NCBI GenBank assembly: GCA_000827205.1
Contig: KN832554.1
Location: 2,900,690-2,964,689 of the forward strand
Length of the DNA: 64,000 nucleotides
DNA from: Plicaturopsis crispa FD-325 SS-3
Taxonomy: Eukaryota; Basidiomycota; Agaricomycetes; Amylocorticiales; Amylocorticiaceae
Reading direction: 5' to 3'
Below are positions 1 through 11,309 of the stretch, in pieces. Within the stretch, counting starts at the first letter, position 1; the number at the start of each line of letters is the position of its first letter. Position numbers and translations under genes: made by a program. The notes under the pieces are model-generated. The model was not told the DNA's origin and did no database searches. It was given only the letters and a program-made list of their open reading frames with translations.

Positions 1-1
1 T

Positions 2-118
2 GGCTACACGGCGAGCGCGGGCGCGCGCCCCGAGAGCCCCGTCATGGACGACCCCAGTGACGCGCTCGAACGCGAGCTCGCAGGCACGCACCTCGGTGCC
101 AACGGAATGAGCGTGTAG
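2..118 (+). CDS. 3' end of an unknown gene (partial)
   Basis: An open frame enters from the left edge and ends with TAG at 116-118, giving about 38 C-terminal residues rich in Ala, Gly, Pro, Asp and Glu. The GC-rich codon use matches the long genes nearby. No domain can be recognised in such a short tail. It is called coding because the frame is open to the window edge and its composition is protein-like; it could also be the end of an unrelated open frame. Confidence 0.45.
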   Translation, partial: GYTASAGARPESPVMDDPSDALERELAGTHLGANGMSV

Positions 119-582
119 GTGGGCCTCATGTGTGTGATCTAAGGTGGACAAGGAGGACGCGAATATAGGTGTACCAACGGACGAAAGAAAATCTCAGAAA
201 CAGCAGGAACGTATAACGATTGTTGTTTGTAGAACGCGTATGTAAAACACTGACTGCCAGGTATACCGTATAGCAATGTTTGTTTGTTTTAGGGCTCCAC
301 CGCTGCTCCACCCCCACAATAAACCATGCTGGCTCGCCGGCACCCGTTACTTATCGACTTCATCTTCCGCGCGCACTCCGGTCACGTTGACGAGGACGCG
401 GTCCGGATATCTATTTAATGATCCTGTGTTCAGCTAAGTTCATGAGTCCAGAACCCTCTCTTTATCCCACCACTTCGCACAGACTTTGCGCAGACAAGTG
501 CAGAGCCAGTTCTCTGTGCAAACGATCTTGATCTTTCTCTGATCGATAGGTGCACTGATTGGTTCCAATCGCCTCGGAGATT
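119..582. other. Intergenic region, no gene seen
   Basis: This stretch lies between the end of the first gene and the aldo-keto reductase start. It should hold the 3' untranslated region of the first and the promoter of the second. No clear TATA box, RNA gene or repeat was seen. Confidence 0.5.
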
Positions 583-2048
583 ATGGCTCCCGAAGTTCCT
601 TACAAGGTGCTCAACGACGGGACAAAGATCCCATGTATAGGGATGGGGTGAGTGTCCATCTAATGCTCTGGTTGTACCAGAAGGCTTACACCGCGTCTTC
701 GCAGATGCTGGATGGGGTCTCCGGGCGGAGGCGTCCTAGTCCATGAGATGTGCAGAAAGGCGCTCAAGGTGTGTATGCCATCCTCATGTCGCGTCAAATG
801 CTGACGCGTTTCTACACAGAACGGATATCGACATTTCGATACGGTGCGACATATTATTTTCCGTGTTGTCCGCCAAGCGTTCTCGTTTGTTCAACATTTG
901 CAAATCCTTATAGGCGGCTGGATACAGTATGCGCATTGCCGCTGACTACGCTGGGCCTGACTGAATTTCAAATTTCGTAGGCAATGAGGAGCACGTTGGT
1001 GCTGCTATACGCGAGTCCGGGATCCCTCGAGAAGAGATTTTCATCACAACAAAACTACCGTACGTGCTCGCCTCTTGACATGTTTGAGTGAACTAACCTA
1101 TATGATTCAGGCAAGAGTGCCATGATAGTGTCCAAGAGTCTTTCGAACGATCCCTCAAGAACCTCGACTGCGGTTACATTGATTTGTATCTCATGCATTG
1201 GCCGCAGGCTTACAAGGACGGTGTGTTCCACAGTTTACAATCTCTCTTGACTCCAATATACCTTACGTCTGGTTTCACCCCTCCAATGAAGGGAAAACGA
1301 TTGGTCCGGATGAGCACCCCACTTTCATTGACACTTGGAAAGACATGGAGAAGCTTCTGTTGACGGGTACTTATTTCCTCTCCTTGTCGTACACATCATC
1401 GGTCTATCTCAACTGAGAGCATGAACGCAACTAGGCAAGGTCAAATCCATCGGGGTGTCGAACTTTTCAATCAAGACCCTCACGCGGCTTCTCCCTCACT
1501 GCACTGTTGTGCCCGCTACAAATCAAGTCGAGCTACAGCCTTGCCTCCCGCAAGAAGACCTCGTGGCATTTTGTGCGGAGAAGGGAATCGTGCTCACGGC
1601 CTACTCGCCGCTGGGTCAAGGTATGGATTATTCGTGATACTTAAAGATCTGTCGCCTAATCATGCGGTCCGCAGGTAACGGTCTCGTAGACGAGCCTGTG
1701 ATCAAGAGTATCGCAGAAAAGTCGAACGCTACACCGGGCCAAGTTCTGCTCGCCTGGGGCGTTCAGCGCGGGACGGTCGTCATCCCTAAGAGCGCGAATG
1801 AGCAGCGCATGATTGACAATATTACGGTACCGTATCTCCATCATACCCGAGTTCCAACCCTCACTAAACATGCATCTTCCCAGCTCATCACCCTGTCCGA
1901 CGAGGATATGGCTACCCTCAATGCCCTGCACAAGAAACCCGGGATGCACAAGTCATTTTTGTGGTACCACGTCGATGGTGGTGTATTCGGCTGGACGTAC
2001 GAACAGCTCGGATGGAACCTTACGAAAGGCGCGATAGTTCCGTCGTAA
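583..2048 (+). CDS. Aldo-keto reductase (AKR superfamily)
   Basis: NADPH-dependent reductase of aldehydes or ketones, most like fungal D-xylose/glycerol-type AKRs; probably cytosolic because no signal peptide is seen. Ten exons read 583-647, 705-768, 820-843, 914-926, 981-1059, 1111-1220, 1292-1366, 1435-1620, 1675-1826 and 1884-2048; they sum to 310 residues, the normal family length. The AKR catalytic tetrad is visible: Asp in the HFDT motif, Tyr in AAGYSNEEHVG, Lys in ITTKLP and His in LMHWP. The C-terminal coenzyme region reads [10 protein letters not shown]. Exon 4 is a 13-base microexon that carries part of the active-site Tyr segment, so exon-skipping annotations would miss it. The substrate cannot be told from sequence. 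Confidence 0.92.
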
Positions 2049-2502
2049 CAAGTGTCCGACAATGTACCAATCAATATAAATAGTTGTATGTCTGCATGCG
2101 TGCTCTAATATTTCCGGTACGTATGCAGCAGAGTCTATCCCTTCGTACTTGTGCGCTTGAGCTTCAGTATTGCGGCGGCTGCTGCAGCTTCGAACTCGGA
2201 CTCCAAGGCACGATCCTCGGGACGTGCCGCTGCCTTTCAACGTTGAACGTGAATCGCGCTTTGCAATCGTTAGAGGATAAGCCATATATTTATACCACAA
2301 TCTGTATAAGGAGCATATAGTATACGTACAACTCGAACATAAGTCATGAGGCGGAACAGGCAGGCATGCAAGGAGAATCACAAAAAATCGGAAAGCAAGA
2401 TCGGCGTGCAAAAGATTCGACAAGAGGAAAAGAGGAGAGAGGAGAAACGTCTACCACATCGTATCGTACCGCGCAATAATCATCGACACCGTCAGCCCTC
2501 GC
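2049..2502. other. Convergent intergenic region, no gene seen
   Basis: Lies between the 3' ends of the aldo-keto reductase (+) and the Bud4-like gene (-). It should contain both 3' untranslated regions and polyadenylation sites. No further gene or repeat is evident. Confidence 0.5.
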
Positions 2503-5500
2503 TCATGGTTTCAGCTTCGTAGGGTCCTTCGGGACCTTCGCTGCGGACGCCCGTTTTGCGAGCTCGTGCTGGCGCTGCCAGATGAGCTCGGCCCACAGCG
2601 GATTCGGCGGGATGTGGCCAACGAGCGCACGGAGGACGTCGAGCCTAGAGGAACGCAATGAGTCACGCCGCCCTGTGGAGATAGCAAGATGAAACGCACC
2701 ATTTACGCTTCTCCTCGTCCGTATCCGCAAAGAACACAATCTCCTGTTCATGCGGGAAAATCAGGCGGAAGGACCGCTCTACGCCATACAGACCCTCGTA
2801 TTCGTCCACAAAGCGGCTGCTCCGCGCGGTGACTGCCGAGTCGGGGCTCATGATCGCGGTCAACTCGGGCTGGTCATCCTCCACCGACAGCGCCTTGCGC
2901 AGGTCTATGGTTGCAGTAGCCTTCTTCGTGACATCGTTGAACGCGACAAGATTTGCACCAATGACGCGTAGTTGTCGGCGGCGCCACGTCTGAATTGAAA
3001 CAGTTGAGCAAACGCCACTACCTCGAAGGACAAAAATTAAACACGCACCATACAGTCACCGCCATTCTGCGTAAGCGTGCCCTCGAAGTAGGTCACCTTG
3101 TGCCAGTTGATATGCCGCAGCCCGCGGTGGCACTCTTCCAGGCTCTGCGGGAGCTGTGACTGTGGCACACCAGGCAGCGGCGGCAGCCTGAACATCTGCA
3201 GCACGATCTCGCCCACCTGCACCGTCTTCGCCGGGCCCGCGCCCTCTACGTGCTGGCCAATGAGCGGGTACGTCGTCTCGAAGAGCCGCGTGTCGCAGTG
3301 CGACACGATGTCCTTGAACGACACGAACGCGCGCGCGAGCATGCCATCTGGCTTGAGGAAGCGTGCGAGGTTCTCGACGGGCGCCGCGGGCGCGGGCGGG
3401 GGTATTGCGTGTTTTGAGGACGACTTTTTCGGCGATGACGAGAAGAAGTTGCGCATCCTGGACGTCGACGGCGCCATCTGGACCGGTTGGGGGGCGGGCG
3501 GCGCAATGGCCTTGAACTGCGCAATGATGTGTGGGTCGCGGCGGATCTTCAACGTCAGAGTAAACTCGAGCTTGCTGTGCTCGATCCTGTACAAAGAGAC
3601 ACGTCAGTTGCCTGATTATGGCCACATACAGACAGCCTACTCACAGCTCAAACTCCTGCTCAATGCGGCAGTCCTTGCCAAGTCTGCACTCGGGGGTCGT
3701 GACGAAGTGGATGCCGTTGTTTAGGGTGCAAGTAATCGCCGTAGGCTCTCGTGGCAAGGGCACTTTCAAACCCCTCACACCAAGGACTGACCGAGGGTGA
3801 AACTACATGAGCCTCGCAGATACACTAAGACGAGCTACGAAGCGCACCTTTGACAAACACTTTACCATGCGACTTGCCGGGCTTCTCTTGGGCGCGGTAC
3901 TCCTTGATCTGCTTGGAGTACTCGTTCTAGCATACACGCCGCATGAGCAATCTACCTTAAAAAAGAAGATCGCATCACGTACCATATCAGAGGGCCTGCG
4001 CACAGTTCTCCACGCCTTCACGCCGTCAACATCACCCGCGTTCCCGACGTGCTCGATCCTGTCCGCATCGGACGACGCGTAGATTGTCCCCTCCCGCTCA
4101 CGCACTTGATATTTCTGCACCCCCCAACAAGTAAGCATCCGCCAAATCCAAGCAAACCGCAGAAAAATAAACCCACCGTACGCGCCGCACCGCCAAGCTT
4201 CCGCAACTCGCGGTTAATAGTATCACTCAGCGGGTCCTCCGCAACCCCAACATCCAATAGCACCCCATCCGTGCCCGTCCTTCGGAGCGCCTTCCCCCTC
4301 AAGCTCTCGCCCATCAGGTCATTCGCATCGCCCGTACTCATACTCCTACGGCGCCCGTTCGCCGACCCGTGCCGCGGCGGCGTCGAGAAGCCCATCGCCT
4401 CGCCCTCCTCGCGCCGCCGCGCCTCCCGGCGCTTCTCGATGATCATCTCCTCGCGCGTGCGGATCGCGTCCTTCGGCGGCGGCGGCGGCGGGATCGTCGA
4501 CCCGCTCACGCTGCGGCTCGCGGGCACGCTCGGCGGGGGGCTCCGGAACGTCGGCTGGGAGAGCAGCGGCGCGGGCGCGGGTTTGGCGTCCTCCACCATG
4601 GCGTCCTCCGCATCTTCATCCTCGCCGGCGTCGTCCGTCATCATGGAGTCGTCGCCCGGCTGGTACTGTCCCGCTTTGGCGCCCTGCGTGATCGCCTCCA
4701 CGCGCATCCCAGGCGCCATCTCCCCGAACTCGCCGCGCTGCTCCCCCGCGTCCGCCGCCACGTCGTCCATCAGCCTATCGAGCGCCGAGCGCATATCCAT
4801 CCCGCCCAAGCCGAACTTGCTGCCAAAGTCGAACTGCAGGCCGTGCTCCGAGAGGGCGCGGGGGGAAGCGTGGGGGGCGGGGGCGTCGAGGGTGCCGAGG
4901 CTGCGCTTCTCCGCGTGCTCGATCGTCGCGTCCTCCGCGCTCAGGCTCATGTCGTCCGTCACGATCGACTTGCGTTCTTCCTCGACGGGCTCCTCTTCGA
5001 CGTGCACCTCCTCTTCGACACGCACCTCCTCTTCGACGTGCACCTCCTCTTCGACGTGCACCTCCTCTTCGACGTGCATCTCGGCCTCGGCGTGGATAGT
5101 CTCGCTATGCTGCTGCGTCACCGTCTCTGTTGTGGTGACCTCGGTATGCTCTTCCCCGTCCGGGCTCTCGGTACTCCGCGTGCGCATAAGCCGGCGCTGC
5201 ACGTCCTCGCGGCTGATGCGCAGACGCGGCCCGCGGCTGGGGCTGGACGTGAGTGGAGACGCAACGCGATTGTGCAGCGGCGAGGCTCCGCGAGCCGGCA
5301 GAGGTGAGACACCGCGAGCAGGCAGCGGCGAGGCTCCACGAGCCGGCAGTGGCGAGACACCGCGGGCGGGCAGCGGCGAGACACCGCGCGAGGGCAACGG
5401 CGAAGTTCCACGGGGTGCGATGCGATTGCCCAGCGGCGACGCCACACGGTTGCCCAGCGGCGACGCTACGCGGGTGCCCATCGGCGACGCGACGCGATTG

Positions 5501-7487
5501 CCCAGTGGCGAGGACACACGGTTACCCAGCGGCGAAGCCACCCTTGAGGGGATATTCGAGGCCGTACGCGCATGCATGGGCGACGGGATACGCGTCCCCA
5601 TCGGCGACGGGATACGCGTCGGGCCAGGAGCAGGCGCTAAAGTATCCTCGCGCGGGGGAGGCGAAGAGGCGGACGCGGTGCTGTACACCTCGTCGTCCTC
5701 GGTCGTCTCCTCCTTATCCGCCTCCGCTTCCCCCTCCTTGTCCGCTTCCCCCTCCGCTTCCTTGTCCGCCTGCACGTCCACCTCCTTAATCCGCTCAGAC
5801 TCCCGGCCGTGCTTATGGCGCGCAAAGTCGAGCCCGAGCTCCGCCTCGAGGGCAGAGAGCGATACCTCGGAGTGGCCGATGGAGAGGTCGAGCGAGTGCG
5901 TGAAGGACTGGTCGTGTTCGTGGTCGTGGGTGAAGGAGCGGTCGCGTTCGTGCGTGAAGGACTGGTCGCGCTCGTGCGTAAAAGATTGGTCGCGCTCATG
6001 CGTGAAAGATTGTTCACGCGCGTCGAAAGAGCGATCGAGGTTGAACGAGCTAGTCGACGCAAACGAGGTCTCCATCGGCTGCGGCTCGTCTTTGATCTGC
6101 GCGTTCTCCAATGCCGCCGCGTCTACGATCTCGGCGCTCTCTGTTCAACGCGTCAGTACATACTCTACAAAACACGAAAAAATGGAGGGACAGAGACGCG
6201 AATAAATCGGAACGAAGCAAGGAACGGAGAGAATAGGAGGGGAGGAGACGTACCATGAGCAGACAAACTGAAAGTCGGGACGGACACACGCTTCCCGCGC
6301 GCCTTCGATGGCGAGGGCGACGGCGGGAGCTGCTGCACGTCCTCCTCGACGTCCCGTGGCGGCGTGTGCATACCCAACTGCACACGTGTATGCATACCCA
6401 TCTGCACACGTGTATGCACACTCCCCTCGTGCTCGTGCTCAGGCGTACGATGCGCAGCAGCCGCGCGCTCGCGGTGGTGCGTGCGCCCATACGGCACGCC
6501 GCCCTCCGTCTCGAGGTCGGACGGGAGCGACGGGTCGCGCGGCGGGGTGTGCGGCCGCTCGTGCTCGTGCTCGTCGACGCTCCCGAGGCTGACGTCCCGC
6601 AGGCGCTCGCTGTGCTCCTGCGCGTCGATCTCCATGCGGGCTTCCTCTTCTTCCTCCTCTTCTTGTCTCCTACGCTGTTCCTCCTCTGCGTCTGCATCGT
6701 CTGTCGTGTGTTCGGACTCTCCCATATGTTCGTCCTCGTCGCTCGCGAACGGGTCCTCGTCCCCGACCTCCTCGTCCGCATCGAACTCGACGACATCGCA
6801 GCGCTCGTCAAACGTGACCGTCTTCCTGCGCACGCGCTTGCTGCCCGTACGCCCGAGGCCCGCGGTGCGCGGGCCGTGCATGCGCCGGGACACGAGGCTC
6901 GAGCGCGCGGGACTAGCACTGCCCGTGCGCGCGCTACCCGTACGCTGCTGCATGGACTCGGGCATCGGGGGGTCGGGCAGCGGCTTGAGCACGTCCTCCC
7001 CGCTCGCCATGCGCCTAAACGGGCTCTTCGTCACCGGCTCCTTCTGCACGAGGCCCTGGAAGCCCTTACTCTGCCTGCGCTCCCTCTTCAGTGCGAACGG
7101 CCGCTCGTTCTCCTCTGCGAGGGACGGCGGGCGGGGGCGTTTTTCGCCGGAGACTCTGCGGGGGGTGGCGGGGAAGGGCACGGGGTTGGGGCTGGGGTGG
7201 GAAGCAGGGGTGGGGGTGGGGAGCATGGACTTGAAGGGGGACTTTGAGACGAGGTTGTTGTTGCGCATGTGTTTGTAGCTGCTGCTGGAGCGGCGTGCGG
7301 GGAGCTGTTGTTGTTTGCTATGGGCTTTGCTGTTGTGAGCAGGCGAGAGCGAGGGCGAGGAGGAGCGCTTTGCGATGCGGAGGGGGGAGATGGGGTTGTT
7401 TGAGCTGGACGAAGGGTCGTCGGACTGATTTGAAAGTAGCCTGTCTTTGAGTGGCGAGGCTGACGGCGAAGCCCAGCGCCCGTTCAT
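2503..7487 (-). CDS. Bud4/anillin-like septum protein with C-terminal PH domain
   Basis: Likely a scaffold of the septin/contractile ring at the division site. Eight exons: 6254-7487, 4177-6140, 3983-4114, 3848-3926, 3645-3786, 3049-3586, 2700-2989 and 2503-2644. They sum to 1,506 residues in one frame. The N-terminal two thirds is disordered, rich in Ser-Pro, acidic runs and short tandem repeats. The C-terminal part has an anillin-homology-like region (GKVFVKVLGVRGLKVPLPRE, then a beta-strand series around TLTLKIRRDP) and ends in a PH domain (TWRRRQLRVIGANLVAF to VFFADTDEEKRKWLDVL). This layout is that of S. cerevisiae Bud4 and S. pombe Mid2. The start MNGRWASP is preferred; an in-frame ATG at 7610 would add 41 residues with no similar bias. 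Confidence 0.85.
4990..5085 (-). repeat. In-frame 18-base tandem repeat encoding VEEEVH units
   Basis: About five copies of an 18-base unit encode VEEEVH/VEEEVR inside exon 2 of the Bud4-like gene. The unit length is a multiple of three, so copy number changes would keep the frame. It lies in a region predicted to be disordered. Confidence 0.8.
5255..5550 (-). repeat. In-frame Ser-Pro-Leu repeats (SPLPARG / SPLGNRV)
   Basis: Roughly a dozen units of 24-27 bases encode SPLPARGV/A and SPLGNRVA peptides in the Bud4-like protein. Each unit carries an SP site, so the array could act as a phosphorylation cluster; that role is inference. The units are near-identical at DNA level, pointing to recent expansion. 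Confidence 0.8.
5890..6030 (-). repeat. In-frame 24-base tandem repeat encoding THERDQSF units
   Basis: Several 24-base units encode QSFTHERD near the start of exon 2 of the Bud4-like gene, with degenerate copies at either side. Unit length keeps the frame. Confidence 0.8.
6370..6425 (-). repeat. Short 24-base direct repeat encoding MHTRVQ units
   Basis: Two to three copies of a 24-base unit encode MHTRVQMG/MHTRVQLG in exon 1 of the Bud4-like gene. It holds alternating purine-pyrimidine steps with CACACGTGTATGCAT. Confidence 0.7.
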
Positions 7488-7846
7488 CGTCGCAAAATGT
7501 TTCGCTGGAATCGTGTCCGCCGTGTTCAAAATAAAGAAAGTGTTTGCGTTCGTCGTCGCTTTCGCCGTTCGTTCGTCGTCGTCGTTCGTAGCAGAAATAG
7601 CTGAACTCAACGAACTTCAAACTCGCGAGCGCCGTGAGACCCAATCTCACCGTGGGAAACAAACAATCCACCACTGTCACGTGGTCGCGCACGCGGTACT
7701 CTTTCATTTTGCGGCGTCGAGTCAAGCACTGATATTACTATACATAAACCCAATAGAAAATGTGTACACCAGAATCGTAAAGGTCGTAAAAGGTCGTAAG
7801 CGTCAAGACGCGCAATAAGGTTACCACATAGTATACATTCTGTCGC

Positions 7847-10800
7847 TCACTTGGACGAGCCCATCTGCCGCTTCCTTCGCGCGCGCTCGAGAGGTGGGAG
7901 GGCCTCCCATTCTTCCCGCTCTTTCCTAAGCACAGCCAGCTCTTCGCTATCTAAAATCGTAGCTGCAAACGATTTAGTGACGACCAGATAAATGTGAGAC
8001 GTCAGACTCACAAGACGAGGAACCGTCCATCGACTGGTCGCCCACAGTGCGCATCGACACGTCTCCCTGCTCCTTCCCAGGCGAGTCGAGTGACTTTGGC
8101 ACCATGCTCCGCCGCCGCTACCACACGCATAGTCAGTCTCGCTATACCCAAACAAGACAGCCTGGCAGACCTTGTTCACGCCCGCAACATTCACGCCGTC
8201 CAGGTCAACGCGGAACTTCGCCTCGTCCACCCGCGTGCGCTGCTCGACGCACTCCACCACCCACGCGATGCCTACCACCAGCGGCCGCGGCTCGTGCAAC
8301 AACCTACGTACGTCGCGTCAGTGTGCAGCCCAAAACGAAATGAGGGAAGGAAGAGCCTACCTATACCGCGTCAACGTACTCACCAACCCATTCTTATACA
8401 CAATATGCGTGCACGTCTGCCCCGCCCTGCCCAAAATCTACCCCACACCATACACCACCCCACACCCATCCCATTAGCCCACACACCAACCACCCACTTA
8501 ACAAAACGCAAAAGCACATACCTTCGCCCCCATGCCCTTAAGCATATCCACAAACAAGCCCCCCGCATCGTCCCCGCGCTCCGTGCGCACGTCCACGAAA
8601 ATCGTGCACTCCTTCAGCACCCCGCTCACCCCGCCCCCGTCTGCGCTCGACACCGCCCGTGCGACGTGGCCGCCTGCCCCGCTGCGCACACGCCCGCCCA
8701 GCGCACCGGGCGCGCTCCGCATCCCCAGGCCACCGTCCGCGCTCCGCATCCCGCCATCTGCGGGGTAGCTGCTGCTCGCCGCGCGCGGGATCGAGCCGAG
8801 GGACTGCGAGACGGCGTATGACGCTAACGACGCGCGGCGTGAGTATTCTGCCGCCTTTCCCTTGCCTTTCTCCGTTACGCCCACGTCCTCGGAGTCGGAG
8901 GGTACGTCGATGGTGAGGTCGGAGGAGGGCAGCGGCTCCTCTTCGGTGGGCAGCGGCTCCTCTTCGCTGGGCAGCGGGTCGTCTTCGGTGTCCGTGCCTT
9001 TGCCCTTCCCGTTCCCCTTGCCTTTCACAGGACTCCCAGCGACGCTCGGCAGCGGCGGCTTGCGGCTCGCCAGGTTCATACGGCCCGTCGACGGCCTTGC
9101 ACCCGGGCCAAACGCAAACGGCGCCCGCCCCGTCGTAGCAGTCGAAGAAGACGACGAGCCCGCGTCATCTGCGGACGAGGGCGGGGGTGGGGCGCGTATG
9201 GACGGCAGCGTCGACGCGCGCGCGAGGCCCGTACTCGGGCGGCCCAGTCCAATACCCATCCCCATACCCCCGCCATTTGTAACCTTCCCCGTCCCGCCAT
9301 TGAGCTTACCCACCCCCATGCCTATATCATCCTTCCCCCTCTTCCCTTCCCCCTCCTCCTCTGCGCCCTCCCGGAATCCCAAGCTCGTATCCGGCCGCGC
9401 ATGCCTCGTGTCCGGGCGCGCCGGCGGCGGGAGGTTCAGTTTCTCCAGCGCCATGGAGAGGGAGGAGAGCGAGGAGGGCGGGCGGGGGTGTGCAGAGGAG
9501 CCGCCGAAGCGGAATACCGTGGAGGAGCGCCCGAGGGTGGGGCGGGCTGGGGAGCTGAGGCGCGGTTTTGTTGGCGAGCTGGGGTGGGGCTTGGAGGGTG
9601 AGCTGAGGCGCGGCTTAGACGGCGAGCCTGCTTTGTACGGCGAGCTGGGGCGCGATTTCGACGTGCTTGCGGCAGCTTTCTCCTTCATCTTACCCGCACT
9701 GGACGACGTGGGCGCGGCGAACGAGAACGCGAACGAGGAAAGCTTCTTCTGCCCCGGCGGCGGCGCACCTGTCACAATCCATCAGTACGGTGCCCCATGA
9801 CGCGAAGGAAGGGAAGGGAAGGGAAAGGGCGTACCTGTGGTGTTCTGCTTCAGCCGCTGCGATGCGGAGCGCGTCACACGCGTCGGCGCTTTGGTCTTGA
9901 GTTTTGGCTTCGACACCCTCGTGGGCACGCCTGCTGCTGCATTCCCTGGCGCGTCTTTCGCCGGAGTCTTGCCAAAATCCTTCGCCGTGTTGGTCTGCGC
10001 GTCTGATCGCGCATGCACGGGAATCGTGGACGGGGGAAGCATGAGCGCAGACGACGGACGGGGCAGGCGACTAGGCTCGCCCATCCGTGGCAGGGGTGGC
10101 GCTTCGACCATGCGCATCTAACATGCCATAAACATCATGAGAGCGAAACGTCTGGTTAGCACTCACCTGATCGCTTCTCGGCGGGAAGGGCGTTGGTGGT
10201 AGGGGCGTGAGCGGCGACATGGGCGTGCCAAACACACCGAGCGCAGTTGACTTGTTTCGCGGCGTCTTGAGAACCATTGGCTGTACGCTTGACCGCGCCT
10301 CCGGGGTCGGCGATCGTACAGGATGGGTGCTCTCTCCCGGCGTGCTCACCGTCACAGTCGGGCCGCTTTCAGGTGTAGATGGTCCAGGAGCAAACGGCAC
10401 AGGAGCGGGCTCTGCGGCCTTTGCCTCCACAGGCGGCACGCTCACGAAACGCAGTTTCGGCTCATGAGTCTTGCTCGGCGAGCGCATGGGGCTGGTAAGG
10501 TCGAGCCGCGGGACCCTGTTCGGCGACCCCGCAGGCGGAGGCACGCTCTGCGCGCGATTGCGGGACGGCGTGGCCAGCCCGGCGGCGATAGTGAACGGGT
10601 TTCGCGACGTCGACGCCGACGCTGTGCGCGACGACGCGTTTTTGCGCTTGGACGACGGAGGCCGGCGGTTCTCCGTGTCCTCTGTGGGCGGCGTTTCGCG
10701 TTTCGCGCGCTTTGCTTGGCGTTCGGCGGACGGGCTGGCGGGTAGAGAATCGCGGTCCGGCTCGATGGGTGAGGACGGGCGTTTCTTGGTGTTCTTCTTC

Positions 10801-11039
10801 GGGGAGAGGAGGATCTCGTCCTCGGAGTCGTCTGCGACCATGTCGAGCGCGTCGCGGGGCAGCGGTTCTGGCTGGCGGTTTCTGAGTGCGGTGCGAGCGT
10901 CCTTGAGCGGGGATCGGGCGAGCGGGTAGTCGAAGTCGGGGATGTTGAGCTGGGAGCGCGTGCGTTTGTATTTATTGTTGTTGAGGACGTTAGAATTAGC
11001 GGCGATGGCAGCACTGTCGGCGAATAATGGGCGAGACAT
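7847..11039 (-). CDS. BRCT-domain protein (microcephalin-like type), with a probable frameshift
   Basis: Probable DNA-damage or chromatin adaptor in the nucleus. Exons: 10167-11039, 9835-10117, 8522-9768, 8361-8439, 8171-8303, 8012-8117 and 7847-7962. The long N-terminal part is disordered with many SP/TP sites and basic patches. A single C-terminal BRCT domain starts at ECTIFVDVRTERGDDAGG and continues ILGRAGQTCTH, YKNGLVSTLTRYR and LVVGIAWVVECVE, with the BRCT Trp present. All exons keep phase except the 79-base exon 8361-8439, which has two bases too many at a GTGTG run in the middle of the BRCT domain. Flanking residues on both sides match the family, so this is a 2-base insertion or a sequencing error. 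The start MSRPLFADS is chosen because the preceding reading is an Arg run without the gene's bias. Confidence 0.8.
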
Positions 11040-11309
11040 CCGTCGTCGTCGTCGTCGTCGTTCAAGTTCAACGCGCCGTCGCACAAAGCGAAGGGTTGAC
11101 TTTCCGGCGTCCGCCGCGGTTAATATTACCGTAAACGGAAAATTTTCGGCATTCGGCAACAACGCAAAGTTCGTCGATATTCTCAGGTCCACGCATATAT
11201 AATACAGTGATAAAAATTCCAGGTTGTGTCCAATGAAACGAGAGTGTAAGTGCACAAGGAGGTCAATGGAAGTCCAGCTAAGCCCTGACCGCGGAAACCA
11301 GCAACACAT

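Noticed and set aside
4049-6205. Very long + strand open frame opposite the Bud4-like gene
   Set aside because: It mirrors the repeats of the real gene in antisense and has Ser/Arg-rich shadow composition; the - strand carries the PH domain and consistent splicing.
6364-7278. Long + strand frame opposite exon 1 of the Bud4-like gene
   Set aside because: Antisense shadow of a GC-rich coding exon with no family features.
8862-9800. Long + strand frame opposite the BRCT gene
   Set aside because: Low-complexity Ser/Pro shadow; the - strand encodes the BRCT domain.
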